From Halieaceae bacterium (lineage in GTDB: Bacteria; Pseudomonadota; Gammaproteobacteria; Pseudomonadales; Halieaceae): DNA of 64,000 bases. The notes beneath the pieces were generated by a model. The model made no database searches. It was not told the DNA's origin and saw only the letters and a program-made list of their open reading frames with translations. This document shows, in pieces, positions 28,074 to 36,193 of this stretch. The number at the start of each line of letters is the position of its first letter. Within the stretch, counting starts at the first letter, position 1. The stretch covers positions 248,001-312,000 of the forward strand of contig CACCPA010000001.1 of the NCBI GenBank assembly GCA_902547755.1. The letters are read 5' to 3'. The position numbers were made by a program, and so were the translations under genes.

Positions 28074-29360
28074 TCACCAATTACCGCTCTGCCGGTAGTC
28101 ATCGAACGCGTGTTGCACATCAATTTGGCCTTTGAGCTTCTTGAGTGCTGAACGCTCCAGTTGACGCACCCACTCACGACTAACACCCAGCTTATCGGCG
28201 ATTTCGGCCCGGCTTAGCGGCGGCCCGTTCTGCAGACCCCAGCGGGCCAGGACAACCTGTCGCTCGTTAGTTTCAAGCCGGCCGATGGCATTACCAAGGA
28301 AATTGCCGAGCGAGACCCGTTCAGCGTCGTCACCTGCTTCACCGAAGGTTTCACCGACGAGTCCGTCAACCAAGGTCTCGTCATCCTCATCAAACTTCGG
28401 AGCGTCTAGCGAAACAGTAAGATTTCGTAGTTGCAATAATTCTCGTGCCTTGTCGGGATCCATGCCCGCATTGGTAGCGATGGTCTCCGCGTCCCCCTCT
28501 TGTCCCGTTCGTGCTTGCTCGGCATAGCGCTCCTTGTACAGGCGCCCAATTTGCTCCTGCACATGGGTAGGGAAACGAATAAGCGTACCGGCATCGCCCA
28601 CATAACGCCTGACAGCCTGCGTTATCCAATTGAAGCAGTAAGTGCTGAACCTGAAACCTTTCTCGTACTCGAATTTCTCCGCAGCACGGATGAGTCCAAG
28701 CGTTCCTTCCTGCACAAGGTCGAGATAACCCACCCCTCTGCCTTTGTAGCGAGACGCGATCGAGTAGACGAGTCGAAGGTTGTGCATGACCAACCTGTCA
28801 CGAGCCTCGGTGTAGGTGCGTAATTGTTTCTTGATGGCGGACAGTAAGGCATGGTCCAGCGCAAATGATGGGACCGGCGTCTGCCAATGCCGCTGCCAGT
28901 GTCCAATGGCGTCTGCGACCGTATCGGCAAACTGGCCACCTGCGCGTCGTAGTATCGCGACGGCAATGCCGATGGTCAGACTCGCTGGTAGTTCCAGTGA
29001 TTCAACGTGCTTAAGTCGCGCCGCGCTCGTTTTGAGCTCTGACAGCTTTCTAGCGACGTTTCGTGCCTGATCGGCGTGCGACCCGTCACTGAATAGAACC
29101 GCCAGCTCGCGGCGCAAGACAAAATGCAGGTCTCGATTTGGAAAGCGTTGAATCTGTGGTGGATTCTCCAGACACTCTGAGCAGAACTGAGCGAGATACT
29201 GACTCAGCTCGTCATTTTCGGCGATGAGTGCGTATATTTCCCTAACAGCACTCCATTTGGTGCTATCTATCGACTGCTCCTGCTCGGCGGTCAGCAGGTC
29301 GTAACGACGTGCTTCCGCAAACATCAATTCGATGTCTTTTTCGTCTGTGTTGTCGATCAT
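28074..29360 (-). CDS. Divergent sigma-70 family RNA polymerase sigma factor
   Basis: A 428-residue sigma factor with region 1.2-like ARRYDLLTAEQE at about residue 17, a 150-residue insert-like segment, region 2 at about 187-256, region 3, and region 4 at about 365-415 with helix-turn-helix LSRAEIADKLGVSREWVRQLE. Region 2.3/2.4 reads STYCFNWITQAV where primary and RpoS factors have STYATWWIRQAI, so one promoter-melting Trp and a nearby Arg are changed while the Gln is kept. It is not an ECF factor. It is divergent from the MerR regulator across a palindrome-bearing 179-bp gap. Confidence 0.85.
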   Translation of the reverse strand: MIDNTDEKDIELMFAEARRYDLLTAEQEQSIDSTKWSAVREIYALIAENDELSQYLAQFCSECLENPPQIQRFPNRDLHFVLRRELAVLFSDGSHADQARNVARKLSELKTSAARLKHVESLELPASLTIGIAVAILRRAGGQFADTVADAIGHWQRHWQTPVPSFALDHALLSAIKKQLRTYTEARDRLVMHNLRLVYSIASRYKGRGVGYLDLVQEGTLGLIRAAEKFEYEKGFRFSTYCFNWITQAVRRYVGDAGTLIRFPTHVQEQIGRLYKERYAEQARTGQEGDAETIATNAGMDPDKARELLQLRNLTVSLDAPKFDEDDETLVDGLVGETFGEAGDDAERVSLGNFLGNAIGRLETNERQVVLARWGLQNGPPLSRAEIADKLGVSREWVRQLERSALKKLKGQIDVQHAFDDYRQSGNW

Positions 29361-29422
29361 CTGCGCTGCCTCGTGTGCGTCCTTTATCTATACGACTCAT
29401 CGCGAAGACTGCCCAGAGAAAA

Positions 29423-29437
29423 CTGGACAATGTCCAG
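29423..29437. promoter_or_regulatory. Perfect palindrome in the sigma/MerR divergent promoter
   Basis: A 15-base inverted repeat, CTGGACA-A-TGTCCAG, sits between the divergent sigma-factor and MerR genes, 63 bp upstream of the sigma ATG. Related half-sites TTGGACAG (29456-29463) and TCTGGACC (near 29480) follow toward the MerR gene. The arrangement suits an operator for a dimeric regulator, most simply the MerR protein itself, but this is inference. Confidence 0.5.
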
Positions 29438-29539
29438 CTGTTACATGAACAAGGCTTGGACAGAAATGCGAAAGACTGATCTGGACCCCGAAATCACCCG
29501 TAAATCACGACAATTGATGAACAAAATCCGGGGTAAAAC

Positions 29540-30541
29540 ATGAACGCACCAGCCAAGACCGCAAACCTCCTCGAACCAAGACCGCTGTATGGCATTGGAA
29601 CCGTCGCACGACTGACAGGGCTGAAGCCCGACACGCTTCGAGTCTGGGAGCGTCGTTACGGACTCGGTGCAAGCTACAAGTCGGCCTCTGGCCGGCGACT
29701 GTTTACCCAGTCGGACCTCGAGCATCTGCAGCTTATCACTGCTCTAGTCGAGGACGGGGTGCGTATCGGCGAGATTGCGTCGTCCGATCGAAAAACACTG
29801 GAGTTGCTGGTCAGTAATCGTGGCAGCCGCATGGCCAAGGCCATCCCCGCGGCAAAGTCACGGGTGGTGTTTATCGGTGCGGAGCTGTGTCAGTGGTTAG
29901 ACGGTCATCAAGGCTGCTTGTCGGGCATCAGCGCTTTTTTGTCGCGAATACCACTCGCAAACGCCGTTGACGCTTTGGACGTGAACGAGACGGCCGACAT
30001 GTTGGTCGTTCATTGCCCCTCGGTGTCGATGACCAATATTAATGCCATAGACACGCTGGCAAATCGACTCGGCGCAAAACGCACGCTGGTGCTTTATCAG
30101 CTGTGTAATAGCCGTTGGATTGAAGAGATTGAGCGTCGCGGTATGACAGCGCTGGAGTACCCGCCCGAGTCAGCGCGCCTTGCGTTCGAGCTTGGTCGTG
30201 TGGCTATTGACCATGAGGCTAAGCAGGGAGAGATTAACTTAGGCGAGCTCATTCAAGCGAAGCCACGAATGTACGATGACAGCACGCTCAATGCGGCAGC
30301 GGAGCTCAAGAGCTTGCTCGATTGCGAGTGTCCGAAGCACATCTCAGATCTGATCAAAACCCTCAGCGAATTCGAGACCTACTCGACTGCCTGTAGCGTT
30401 GAGAACTGGCACGAAGCAGCAGTTCACTCCTGCATTTATGCCTACACGGCACAAGCCCGATATCTCATGGAGAAAGCGCTTCAGGCGGCTCTCGAAGGTA
30501 GAGGCGAGGAGCTCACTAAGATCATGCGAAGCCCCAATTAA
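29540..30541 (+). CDS. MerR-family regulator with degenerate Rossmann-like domain
   Basis: A 333-residue transcription factor. Residues 18-90 form a MerR winged helix (ARLTGLKPDTLRVWERRYG, RRLFTQSDLEHL). Residues 110-220 look like a flavodoxin/B12-binding-type Rossmann domain, and about 230-325 is helical. The cobalamin DxHxxG triad of CarH/LitR is absent, and the Rossmann-like part precedes the helices, unlike CarH. It may regulate the photolyase/sigma region in response to light or redox through another ligand or partner. Confidence 0.78.
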   Translation: MNAPAKTANLLEPRPLYGIGTVARLTGLKPDTLRVWERRYGLGASYKSASGRRLFTQSDLEHLQLITALVEDGVRIGEIASSDRKTLELLVSNRGSRMAKAIPAAKSRVVFIGAELCQWLDGHQGCLSGISAFLSRIPLANAVDALDVNETADMLVVHCPSVSMTNINAIDTLANRLGAKRTLVLYQLCNSRWIEEIERRGMTALEYPPESARLAFELGRVAIDHEAKQGEINLGELIQAKPRMYDDSTLNAAAELKSLLDCECPKHISDLIKTLSEFETYSTACSVENWHEAAVHSCIYAYTAQARYLMEKALQAALEGRGEELTKIMRSPN

Positions 30542-30551
30542 TTCGAGGCTT

Positions 30552-31901
30552 TTACGCTATTGATCTTGCGAGAATTGTCACGATAATCGCAGGGCACACA
30601 AATCTCACGTACCAAGGCCACCAGCGCATAAATAATGTGCTGGAGGTCGCTTCCTCGTTCTTGGCGAGTTCTTTAAATAGGGCATCCCGTCGCCACACCC
30701 ATCCTGCATAAACGCACAGCGCCAAGCCGAGGAGCGGCTGCGAGTAGCGTGTGCTGATGGTAATAACCAGCCCGAACAGCGCGTCGAAGTTCATGACGAT
30801 GGCGGCGCTCATGGCTGTAATGATGGCTGTGGCAATGAAGGCAGCTCTTAGGCGTCCCCACTGGAAACGCTCAACCAAGAACGACACAGGCACTTCCAAC
30901 ATGGAGATAGACGAGGTTAGGGCCGCAATACTCATGAGTCCGAAGAAGGCCAGGGCAAGCACTGTCCCCGTTTCATTCATGGAGTCAAAGAGGGCGGGAA
31001 GCACCACAAATATCAGCGTATCCTCAGATAATAGGCCACCCGCTTCATTGAAAATCATGACGCCACGTTCGGCGGCGACGTACATTGCTGGTAGAATGAG
31101 GAAGCCGGCTAAAACGGCGATACCAACATCAACCAAGGCCACTTGAACACCAAGGCTGGGGAGATGCTCTTGATCTGAGACGTAAGAGCCGTAGATGAGC
31201 ATGGTGCCGACGCCCAATGAGAGTGAGAAGAACGCCGCTCCCATGGCGTTAAACACCAACTCGGTAGACCACAGCTTGGAGAGATCAGGTACGAGGTAGA
31301 TAGCGAGACCTTTGCCGGCACCTTCAAGCGTCATCACATAGAGTGACAGCAAAATAAGCGTCACAATGAGCGCCGGCATGAGGCGTTTCGACCAACGCTC
31401 GATCCCTTTTTCGACACCACCGGCAACCACGGCCATGGTCAGTGTCATGAAGATGAGCATCAACATGAGGTTCCGTGACAGACCGAACTCGGAGAGCCAG
31501 GTCGCTATTTCGGTCGCGCCCAGCGCATCCAGTGGATAGGCGGCGCCAAACCCGATCATCCAGCCCGATACAATGGCATAAAAGCTAAGAATCAGACTCG
31601 CAGTGAAGATGCCGACAATACCTACCAGCGTGCCAATGCCACGCTGTGTTCCGTTACGCGAGACCTTTGCGAGCGCGGCGATCATGTTGCCGTGCGCGTG
31701 GCGACCTAAGGTGAGTTCTGCCATTAACACGGGGTAGGCCAGAAGAAAGGCCAGCAGAAGGTAGACGACCACAAATGCGGCGCCGCCGTTACTGGCTGCT
31801 TGAGTTGGGAAGCCCCAGATATTGCCTAAGCCGACGGCGGATCCCGCCGCCGCCATGATGAAACCAAACCGTGATCCAAACTCGCCGCGTTGCGATGCCA
31901 C
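30552..31901 (-). CDS. Sodium-dependent NSS/SNF-family transporter
   Basis: A 449-residue LeuT-fold symporter with about eleven to twelve helices. TM1 is diagnostic: RFGFIMAAAGSAVGLGNIWGFPTQAASNGGAAF, containing the Na+ and substrate site unwinding GLGNIWGFP. A conserved FFSLSLGVGTMLIYGSY marks TM6/7. It imports an amino acid, tryptamine-like or related solute with sodium. Monocistronic; its start is 105 bp from the tRNA-Leu gene on the other strand. Confidence 0.93.
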   Translation of the reverse strand: MASQRGEFGSRFGFIMAAAGSAVGLGNIWGFPTQAASNGGAAFVVVYLLLAFLLAYPVLMAELTLGRHAHGNMIAALAKVSRNGTQRGIGTLVGIVGIFTASLILSFYAIVSGWMIGFGAAYPLDALGATEIATWLSEFGLSRNLMLMLIFMTLTMAVVAGGVEKGIERWSKRLMPALIVTLILLSLYVMTLEGAGKGLAIYLVPDLSKLWSTELVFNAMGAAFFSLSLGVGTMLIYGSYVSDQEHLPSLGVQVALVDVGIAVLAGFLILPAMYVAAERGVMIFNEAGGLLSEDTLIFVVLPALFDSMNETGTVLALAFFGLMSIAALTSSISMLEVPVSFLVERFQWGRLRAAFIATAIITAMSAAIVMNFDALFGLVITISTRYSQPLLGLALCVYAGWVWRRDALFKELAKNEEATSSTLFMRWWPWYVRFVCPAIIVTILARSIA

Positions 31902-31984
31902 TACTGCTGCCCTACTTTAATCGTTATTTTGCGAAACTGTACTGTAACACTCTCAAACGGGGTCGCGTATGCGTTGTGACGTGA

Positions 31985-31990
31985 TATGAT
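31985..31990 (+). promoter_or_regulatory. Probable -10 element of tRNA-Leu
   Basis: TATGAT lies 17 bases ahead of the mature tRNA 5' end and is followed by a GC-rich discriminator (CGCGCGC), as in stable-RNA promoters under stringent control. No convincing -35 is visible at 17-bp spacing. Confidence 0.4.
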
Positions 31991-32006
31991 CGCGCGCTCT
32001 CGCCCA

Positions 32007-32094
32007 CCCCGGGTGGTGAAATTGGTAGACACAGGGGACTTAAAATCCCCCGCTCATTGCGAGCGTGCCGGTTCAAGTCCGGCCCCGGGGACCA
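32007..32094 (+). tRNA. tRNA-Leu (anticodon UAA)
   Basis: An 88-nt cloverleaf with encoded CCA. The acceptor stem pairs CCCCGGG with CCCGGGG; the anticodon stem GGGGA/TCCCC encloses loop CTTAAAA with anticodon TAA; a long class II variable arm (GCTC/GAGC) and the T arm GCCGG-TTCAAGT-CCGGC follow. Its 3' 57 bases are duplicated at 40043-40099 and, with 7 mismatches, at 41721-41777, which marks it as the attachment site of the following island. Confidence 0.97.
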
Positions 32095-32132
32095 CATAAT
32101 ATTAAACAAAAACAATATGTTATATGAAAAAG

Positions 32133-32459
32133 CTAAACTCGCGATATGCTAATGGTCATTTGTATCCGGTAGCATTTTTTTAATTCTGTCACAAAGTGAA
32201 AATCGACGTCAGCGACAGTCAGAGACTTTTCGGCACTTTCGAGGCTGGAAAGGTAAAGAGCCTCGTTACCTGCTTTTTGCGCGATTTTCGCTTGCGTAAT
32301 TAACGGCCTGGCGCCATAGGGCACGTGTGAGTAATGTGATGGGGAAGGGTGGTCACAGACTTGTTGTCCCCGCATCCGACTCTGATAAAGAAAGAAGCCA
32401 AAAGCAAAATCATAAATATGGCTTTCTTGCGCACTCTGAAAAAGATTGGTCGTCGACAA
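32133..32459 (-). CDS. Possible small protein, unknown
   Basis: A 108-residue open frame immediately downstream of tRNA-Leu on the opposite strand. It is hydrophilic with a weak helical C-terminal half (KIAQKAGNEALYLSSLESAEKSL). I recognise no family and see no strong ribosome site. It lies where an integrase gene would be expected, but it shows none of the R-H-R-Y residues of a recombinase. It may be spurious or a remnant. Confidence 0.3.
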   Translation of the reverse strand: MSTTNLFQSAQESHIYDFAFGFFLYQSRMRGQQVCDHPSPSHYSHVPYGARPLITQAKIAQKAGNEALYLSSLESAEKSLTVADVDFHFVTELKKCYRIQMTISISRV

Positions 32460-32518
32460 ATGGTAACTTTCGCAGGCTAACGTCTCTTAAGAGGCAATAA
32501 ATATCAGGAGGCAAGGCC

Positions 32519-33244
32519 ATGCTTGTAGTTTACGGATTACCAAGCTGTGCGGGGTTGAGATCGCCCAGTCCTTGGGTGATGAAGGTGGAGCTTGCGATGC
32601 GTTACCTAAGGCTAGATTACCGCCTAAAACAGCCTGAAATACTCCAAGTGCGTTCTAAAGTTCCAACATCAAAAGTCCCCTGCCTAATTGTGGACGGTAA
32701 GCCTATTGGAGAGTCAGAACGGATTTTAACTGTAATTGAGCGACTAGCTGCTCCCTCTTCGTATCCACATCCTTTTGATGAGGATCAGATCAAAGGCGTT
32801 GCCTTCGTGCGGCTTGTTGAGGATCATCTATTCTTTATCATCAGCAAGGCTAAACACCTGGATGTCACGGCGTCTGCGATCATGTGGTCAGAGATGTTGC
32901 CTGATTATAGTTTGATATCGCAGTGGCTTGTGAGGAAGTATGTTCAAAGGAGCATGATGAGACGGATTCAGTGTACTTCTCTTTGCAATCTTAGCGAGGA
33001 AGAGCTTCGAGCAGAGGCGCTCAAGGATATCCGAGCATTATCGGCGCAACTGAGCTCAAGCAATTTCATAGCCTCAAGTAGTCTCACAATCTACGATTTT
33101 TCAGTCGCGGCACATATCGCGTCGATCTTGTACTGGAGGATAGATAATTGGTTGACAAGTCTCTTCACGAAGCATGACATTTTTGATCAATATCTAGAGA
33201 GAGTGGCGGAGGCTGTGGGAGGTTTCGATTATGAGGTTCAGTAA
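32519..33244 (+). CDS. GST-like (Fax/metaxin-type) protein
   Basis: A 241-residue protein with an N-terminal thioredoxin-fold GST domain: SPSPWVMKVELAMRYL, then KVPCLIVDGKPIGESERILTVIE, where the Pro and the E-S pair match GST glutathione-site positions. The C-terminal half is helical, with LTIYDFSVAAHIASIL resembling the N-capping region. Closest in style to the failed-axon-connections/metaxin-like group, usually of unknown substrate. AGGAGG at 32504-32509 supports the ATG. First clear gene of the island. Confidence 0.72.
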   Translation: MLVVYGLPSCAGLRSPSPWVMKVELAMRYLRLDYRLKQPEILQVRSKVPTSKVPCLIVDGKPIGESERILTVIERLAAPSSYPHPFDEDQIKGVAFVRLVEDHLFFIISKAKHLDVTASAIMWSEMLPDYSLISQWLVRKYVQRSMMRRIQCTSLCNLSEEELRAEALKDIRALSAQLSSSNFIASSSLTIYDFSVAAHIASILYWRIDNWLTSLFTKHDIFDQYLERVAEAVGGFDYEVQ

Positions 33245-33273
33245 TTCAACCTTGGGAGGAGGCAACAAAATCA

Positions 33274-33343
33274 CCCTCTAACGTCCCTACCCAGAACCAA
33301 CAGCAGCTAGACGAAAGCAATCATGGCCCTGTTTCTAAGAACT
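33274..33343 (+). repeat. Intergenic repeat family 2, copy 1
   Basis: About 70 bases that match 34619-34688 (copy 2) at most positions, including a shared CCAACAGCAG core and a GGCCCTGT tail. Both copies open with CTCTAA, as does hairpin repeat copy R3, so the two families may be related. Together they bracket the lipoprotein esterase gene. Confidence 0.55.
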
Positions 33344-33404
33344 TGAATACTTAGATGTACATAGTGAGTCATTTGATCAACGTATCTCAATGATCACTTT
33401 TATT

Positions 33405-34529
33405 TTAATCTCCTGGCAAACTTCGAGACAAAAATGACCATGCCTCTTGATGCACTTTGAAGTTAGATCCAAAGTTAATAGTGTGTTCGGCGCCTTCCAC
33501 AATAAAATATTGGACAGAGACGTCATCCCGGCAGCCCTCGAAGCTAAATCTGAAAACAGGGTGGTCACCCCAAATAAATTCATCGCTAACAGGTACAGGT
33601 TGGCACTCGAAAAATGAAGCCCAATTTTCAGCACTATCCTTTGCAGACATAAACATTGTACCCGCTACCCCGTTCCCACCTTCTATTGGAACTAAGTCAT
33701 CCTCATCTCCGTTTACCTGAAAAACTGAAAGCGTCCTTGGCGGAACTATGGTTCCTAAGTAGGTGGTTTGCTGACTAATTAGTGGCGCGATGCCCAGTAG
33801 CAAATTAGTTTCTTTACCAATTCGATTTACGATGCCAGCACCATTGGACACCCCCACAGCAAACGAGTACCTCAAATCGAAGACTGTGTCTTCTGACAGA
33901 ACGTGGAAGATTTCTGTTACGAAGGCTACGTCGTCGGCAGAAGTTTCGTTATTAACATTCCACCTATTCTGAAAGCCATCAGGGAAGACCCCTATAAACG
34001 ATCCTTCATCTATAAGAGTTAACACCTGTGGGTGACGGTTTAAGTAGGACTGACCGTCGCCACCGGCGCCATGAAAGAAAATGACGACAGGATAGGTCTC
34101 GTCTGTCGGGTTTTCCGGGTATCGAATTAGATATCGGCGTTCAAATATCTGACCGTCGATGGTCTGGTTGATGGTCCTTGATTCTGAAATGAAGCCCTCT
34201 ATGACGACGGATGCGGAGCTCGAATATTCCTGATTGCTGCATGACAGTGTGTATTGATTTTCACCATTCTCAGATACCACCACGGTAGCAGATCCATCAA
34301 GGCCTTGATCTCCACTCCATCCACCAGACGCCTCGCAGCTAATTGCGTTGTTGGTCGACCACTCCAAAAGTGCCGCGCGATTGCGCAGAGTTCGATCAAC
34401 TGATGCGTTTAAGGAAATAGAGATGGGCTCTGGGAAATCATGTGGTGGCAATGTCTCAACCACTTTCCCTTTGCACCCTAGCAGCGATAACGAACCGCAT
34501 ATCAGGAAAATGGGCACGATAAATTTCAA
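33405..34529 (-). CDS. Lipoprotein with PHB-depolymerase/feruloyl-esterase-like hydrolase domain
   Basis: A 374-residue exported lipoprotein. I choose a TTG start at 34529 because AGGAG lies seven bases upstream and the chain then opens with a clean type II signal peptide ending in the lipobox SLLGC; the frame continues 12 codons further up. Residues about 30-110 resemble a bacterial Ig-like domain. The rest is an LpqC/CE1-type esterase with VVIFFHGAGGDG, the nucleophile GVSNGAG and a late EGAEHTI histidine. It probably acts on ester-linked polymers at the cell surface. Confidence 0.78.
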   Translation of the reverse strand: MKFIVPIFLICGSLSLLGCKGKVVETLPPHDFPEPISISLNASVDRTLRNRAALLEWSTNNAISCEASGGWSGDQGLDGSATVVVSENGENQYTLSCSNQEYSSSASVVIEGFISESRTINQTIDGQIFERRYLIRYPENPTDETYPVVIFFHGAGGDGQSYLNRHPQVLTLIDEGSFIGVFPDGFQNRWNVNNETSADDVAFVTEIFHVLSEDTVFDLRYSFAVGVSNGAGIVNRIGKETNLLLGIAPLISQQTTYLGTIVPPRTLSVFQVNGDEDDLVPIEGGNGVAGTMFMSAKDSAENWASFFECQPVPVSDEFIWGDHPVFRFSFEGCRDDVSVQYFIVEGAEHTINFGSNFKVHQEAWSFLSRSLPGD

Positions 34530-34618
34530 TTCAGAACTCCTATGTCTCGTGATTGCTCTCCCCATTTAACCAATGTTAATGCTGAAATTTGACGCTCGCT
34601 CCTTTTTTAATTGCCAAC

Positions 34619-34688
34619 TTCCTCTAATGTTCCTAGACAAAACCAACAGCAGATCAACAACAGCAATCACGGCCCTGTCTCTCAAGAC
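34619..34688 (+). repeat. Intergenic repeat family 2, copy 2
   Basis: Second copy of the ~70-bp repeat described at 33274, located upstream of the esterase lipoprotein gene and 20 bases before hairpin repeat R1. The two families lie side by side here. Confidence 0.55.
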
Positions 34689-34708
34689 CTACTTTTTTCA
34701 AATTGGCT

Positions 34709-34762
34709 TCTAATGTATCGGGCAGGTGACTACTGCTATCGGATCAATGCGATAGCCCCCCC
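34709..34762 (+). repeat. Island hairpin repeat R1
   Basis: Copy of a ~54-bp element: TCTAATGTATC, then GGCAGGTGACTACT, then a 7-bp stem GCTATCG/CGATAGC with an 8-base loop, ending in a C run. It lies just beyond the 3' end of the TPR-like gene at 34784. Five further copies follow, all in the same orientation. Confidence 0.8.
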
Positions 34763-34783
34763 GATGGTGCCGAGATACGATCG

Positions 34784-35953
34784 TCACAATGCTCTGCTAG
34801 CAGACCCAACCTCAGACACTTGCTGGAGTAGACCCTGTAGTTGCTCGTCGATCTCGTGATCGAGATCTGCATAATTTTTTATAAATTCGAGCTCTTGAAG
34901 CTCGATCAACCCTCTCAAGGCTGTCGCAATTCTCGGCTGACTGACGTGGTTTAAGGACAATGAGTGTTGAAGTTGAGCTACTGCGGCCATCAACAACAAG
35001 TTCGCTGGAGCACCTGGCATTTTCAAAAAATCTTCTAAGGCAAACTGCTCACCTAATGCAGTAATCATTGAATGATTGCCCTCCCCACGAAAATACTTAA
35101 TTAAGCTACTTGCCGCAAAGGCTGAAAGCTCTGGATAGAGGTAGTTTGCCTCCTCCAAAAAAAAGACCCAGTGTTTCACTGCTTCATCTCTTTCACGTTG
35201 CTGATACATCGCCAAACCAAGGTAATAGTGGTATAGCATGTGCTGATCCAAATGTTCTTGAGCAAGCAGAGCTAGCTCATCCCATTTCTGCGACTCCGCC
35301 AACTTAACCAGAGACCTTAGTTTTCTCTTTGTAAGGCCGCTGTAGGTTCGATCTTCAAACCGGTAAACTCGATTTATTTGAATAGCTCTCGGGATCAGCC
35401 TGTATCTCGCGGGCATTGGCAACATTTTATTATTGGACAGCCATTCTTCAAAATTCATTGCCATAGCCGAACACTGCCTAGCTTCCGTGCGCTTGGCTTT
35501 TATTGAGTGTTCGGACACAGCAACCCCGCAGGACTTCATTACGGTCTGAATAAGCTCTCCGTCCATCCCAAAAAAAGTGACGACCTGCACAGCGACAGTT
35601 TTAGGGCGCGGAGTATTACGCGGCCAATTCCATCTGCTTTTGCGTCTCGGATCTATCGTCTCAGTCTGAAGATAGCCAAGCAACCAAAGATATGAGTTTA
35701 CTTCCTCGTAATTACCTGAAATATCATGGTTGTTTTCATCGAACTCATAATGTTCCAACTCGCGTTGAAATAAGACATGCAGGCCACGCTGTATTTCAGG
35801 CGTAATGAGGTCAGAAGGCGGTTCATAGGTGTACGCAGTTTCGTCATCAAGCGACTTGGCTTTAAGTGGCACCTCGATCTCTTTGCTCGTCACTACTTGA
35901 GATAGGAGCATCACCGATATGAAAAGAGGCGTTGTGAATCCAAAACCCGTCAT
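34784..35953 (-). CDS. Exported TPR-like protein, paralogue A, unknown function
   Basis: A 389-residue protein with a signal peptide (about residues 1-23) and helical repeats in the second half (for example QHMLYHYYLGLAMYQQRERDEAVKHW), suggesting a TPR/Sel1-type scaffold in the periplasm. Its first ~95 residues are almost identical to paralogue B at 38551-39792, including a stretch of about 95 bp with no DNA difference; the middle is unrelated and the tail only similar. I recognise no catalytic motif. Lies between hairpin repeats R1 and R2. Confidence 0.7.
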   Translation of the reverse strand: MTGFGFTTPLFISVMLLSQVVTSKEIEVPLKAKSLDDETAYTYEPPSDLITPEIQRGLHVLFQRELEHYEFDENNHDISGNYEEVNSYLWLLGYLQTETIDPRRKSRWNWPRNTPRPKTVAVQVVTFFGMDGELIQTVMKSCGVAVSEHSIKAKRTEARQCSAMAMNFEEWLSNNKMLPMPARYRLIPRAIQINRVYRFEDRTYSGLTKRKLRSLVKLAESQKWDELALLAQEHLDQHMLYHYYLGLAMYQQRERDEAVKHWVFFLEEANYLYPELSAFAASSLIKYFRGEGNHSMITALGEQFALEDFLKMPGAPANLLLMAAVAQLQHSLSLNHVSQPRIATALRGLIELQELEFIKNYADLDHEIDEQLQGLLQQVSEVGSASRAL

Positions 35954-36020
35954 TAAGAAAGCCCCAGTGCTTTACTTAATAAATTACCCCGCAACTATTT
36001 CTTTTATTTTACACCGTCGG

Positions 36021-36074
36021 TCTAATGTATCTGGCAGGTCACTACTGCTATCGCATAAATGCGATAGACCCCCG
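36021..36074 (+). repeat. Island hairpin repeat R2
   Basis: Same element as R1, with stem GCTATCG/CGATAGA and altered loop. It lies between the divergent TPR-like gene A and adenylate cyclase. The ~70 bases to its left are nearly the same as those left of R4, so the 5' flank of paralogues A and B was duplicated together with the repeat. Confidence 0.8.
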
Positions 36075-36193
36075 CTTGTTGGTTCCTTCTCTAATATGTT
36101 CTTGGTGGTGCAGTGCCGACTGGTAGTAATATTTTTACTGCGTGGAATTACAGATATGCTCAGATACGTAAATCGTTGGTCTGAAGGACAGCC

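Noticed and set aside
31924-32115. Open frame on the minus strand with PGPDLNRHARNERGIL
   Set aside because: It is the reverse complement of tRNA-Leu, a well-known false ORF; the same applies to 40004-40198 and 41559-41780 over the tRNA fragments.
32133-32459. Integrase next to tRNA-Leu
   Set aside because: The frame in the expected place has none of the conserved tyrosine-recombinase residues and is far too short.
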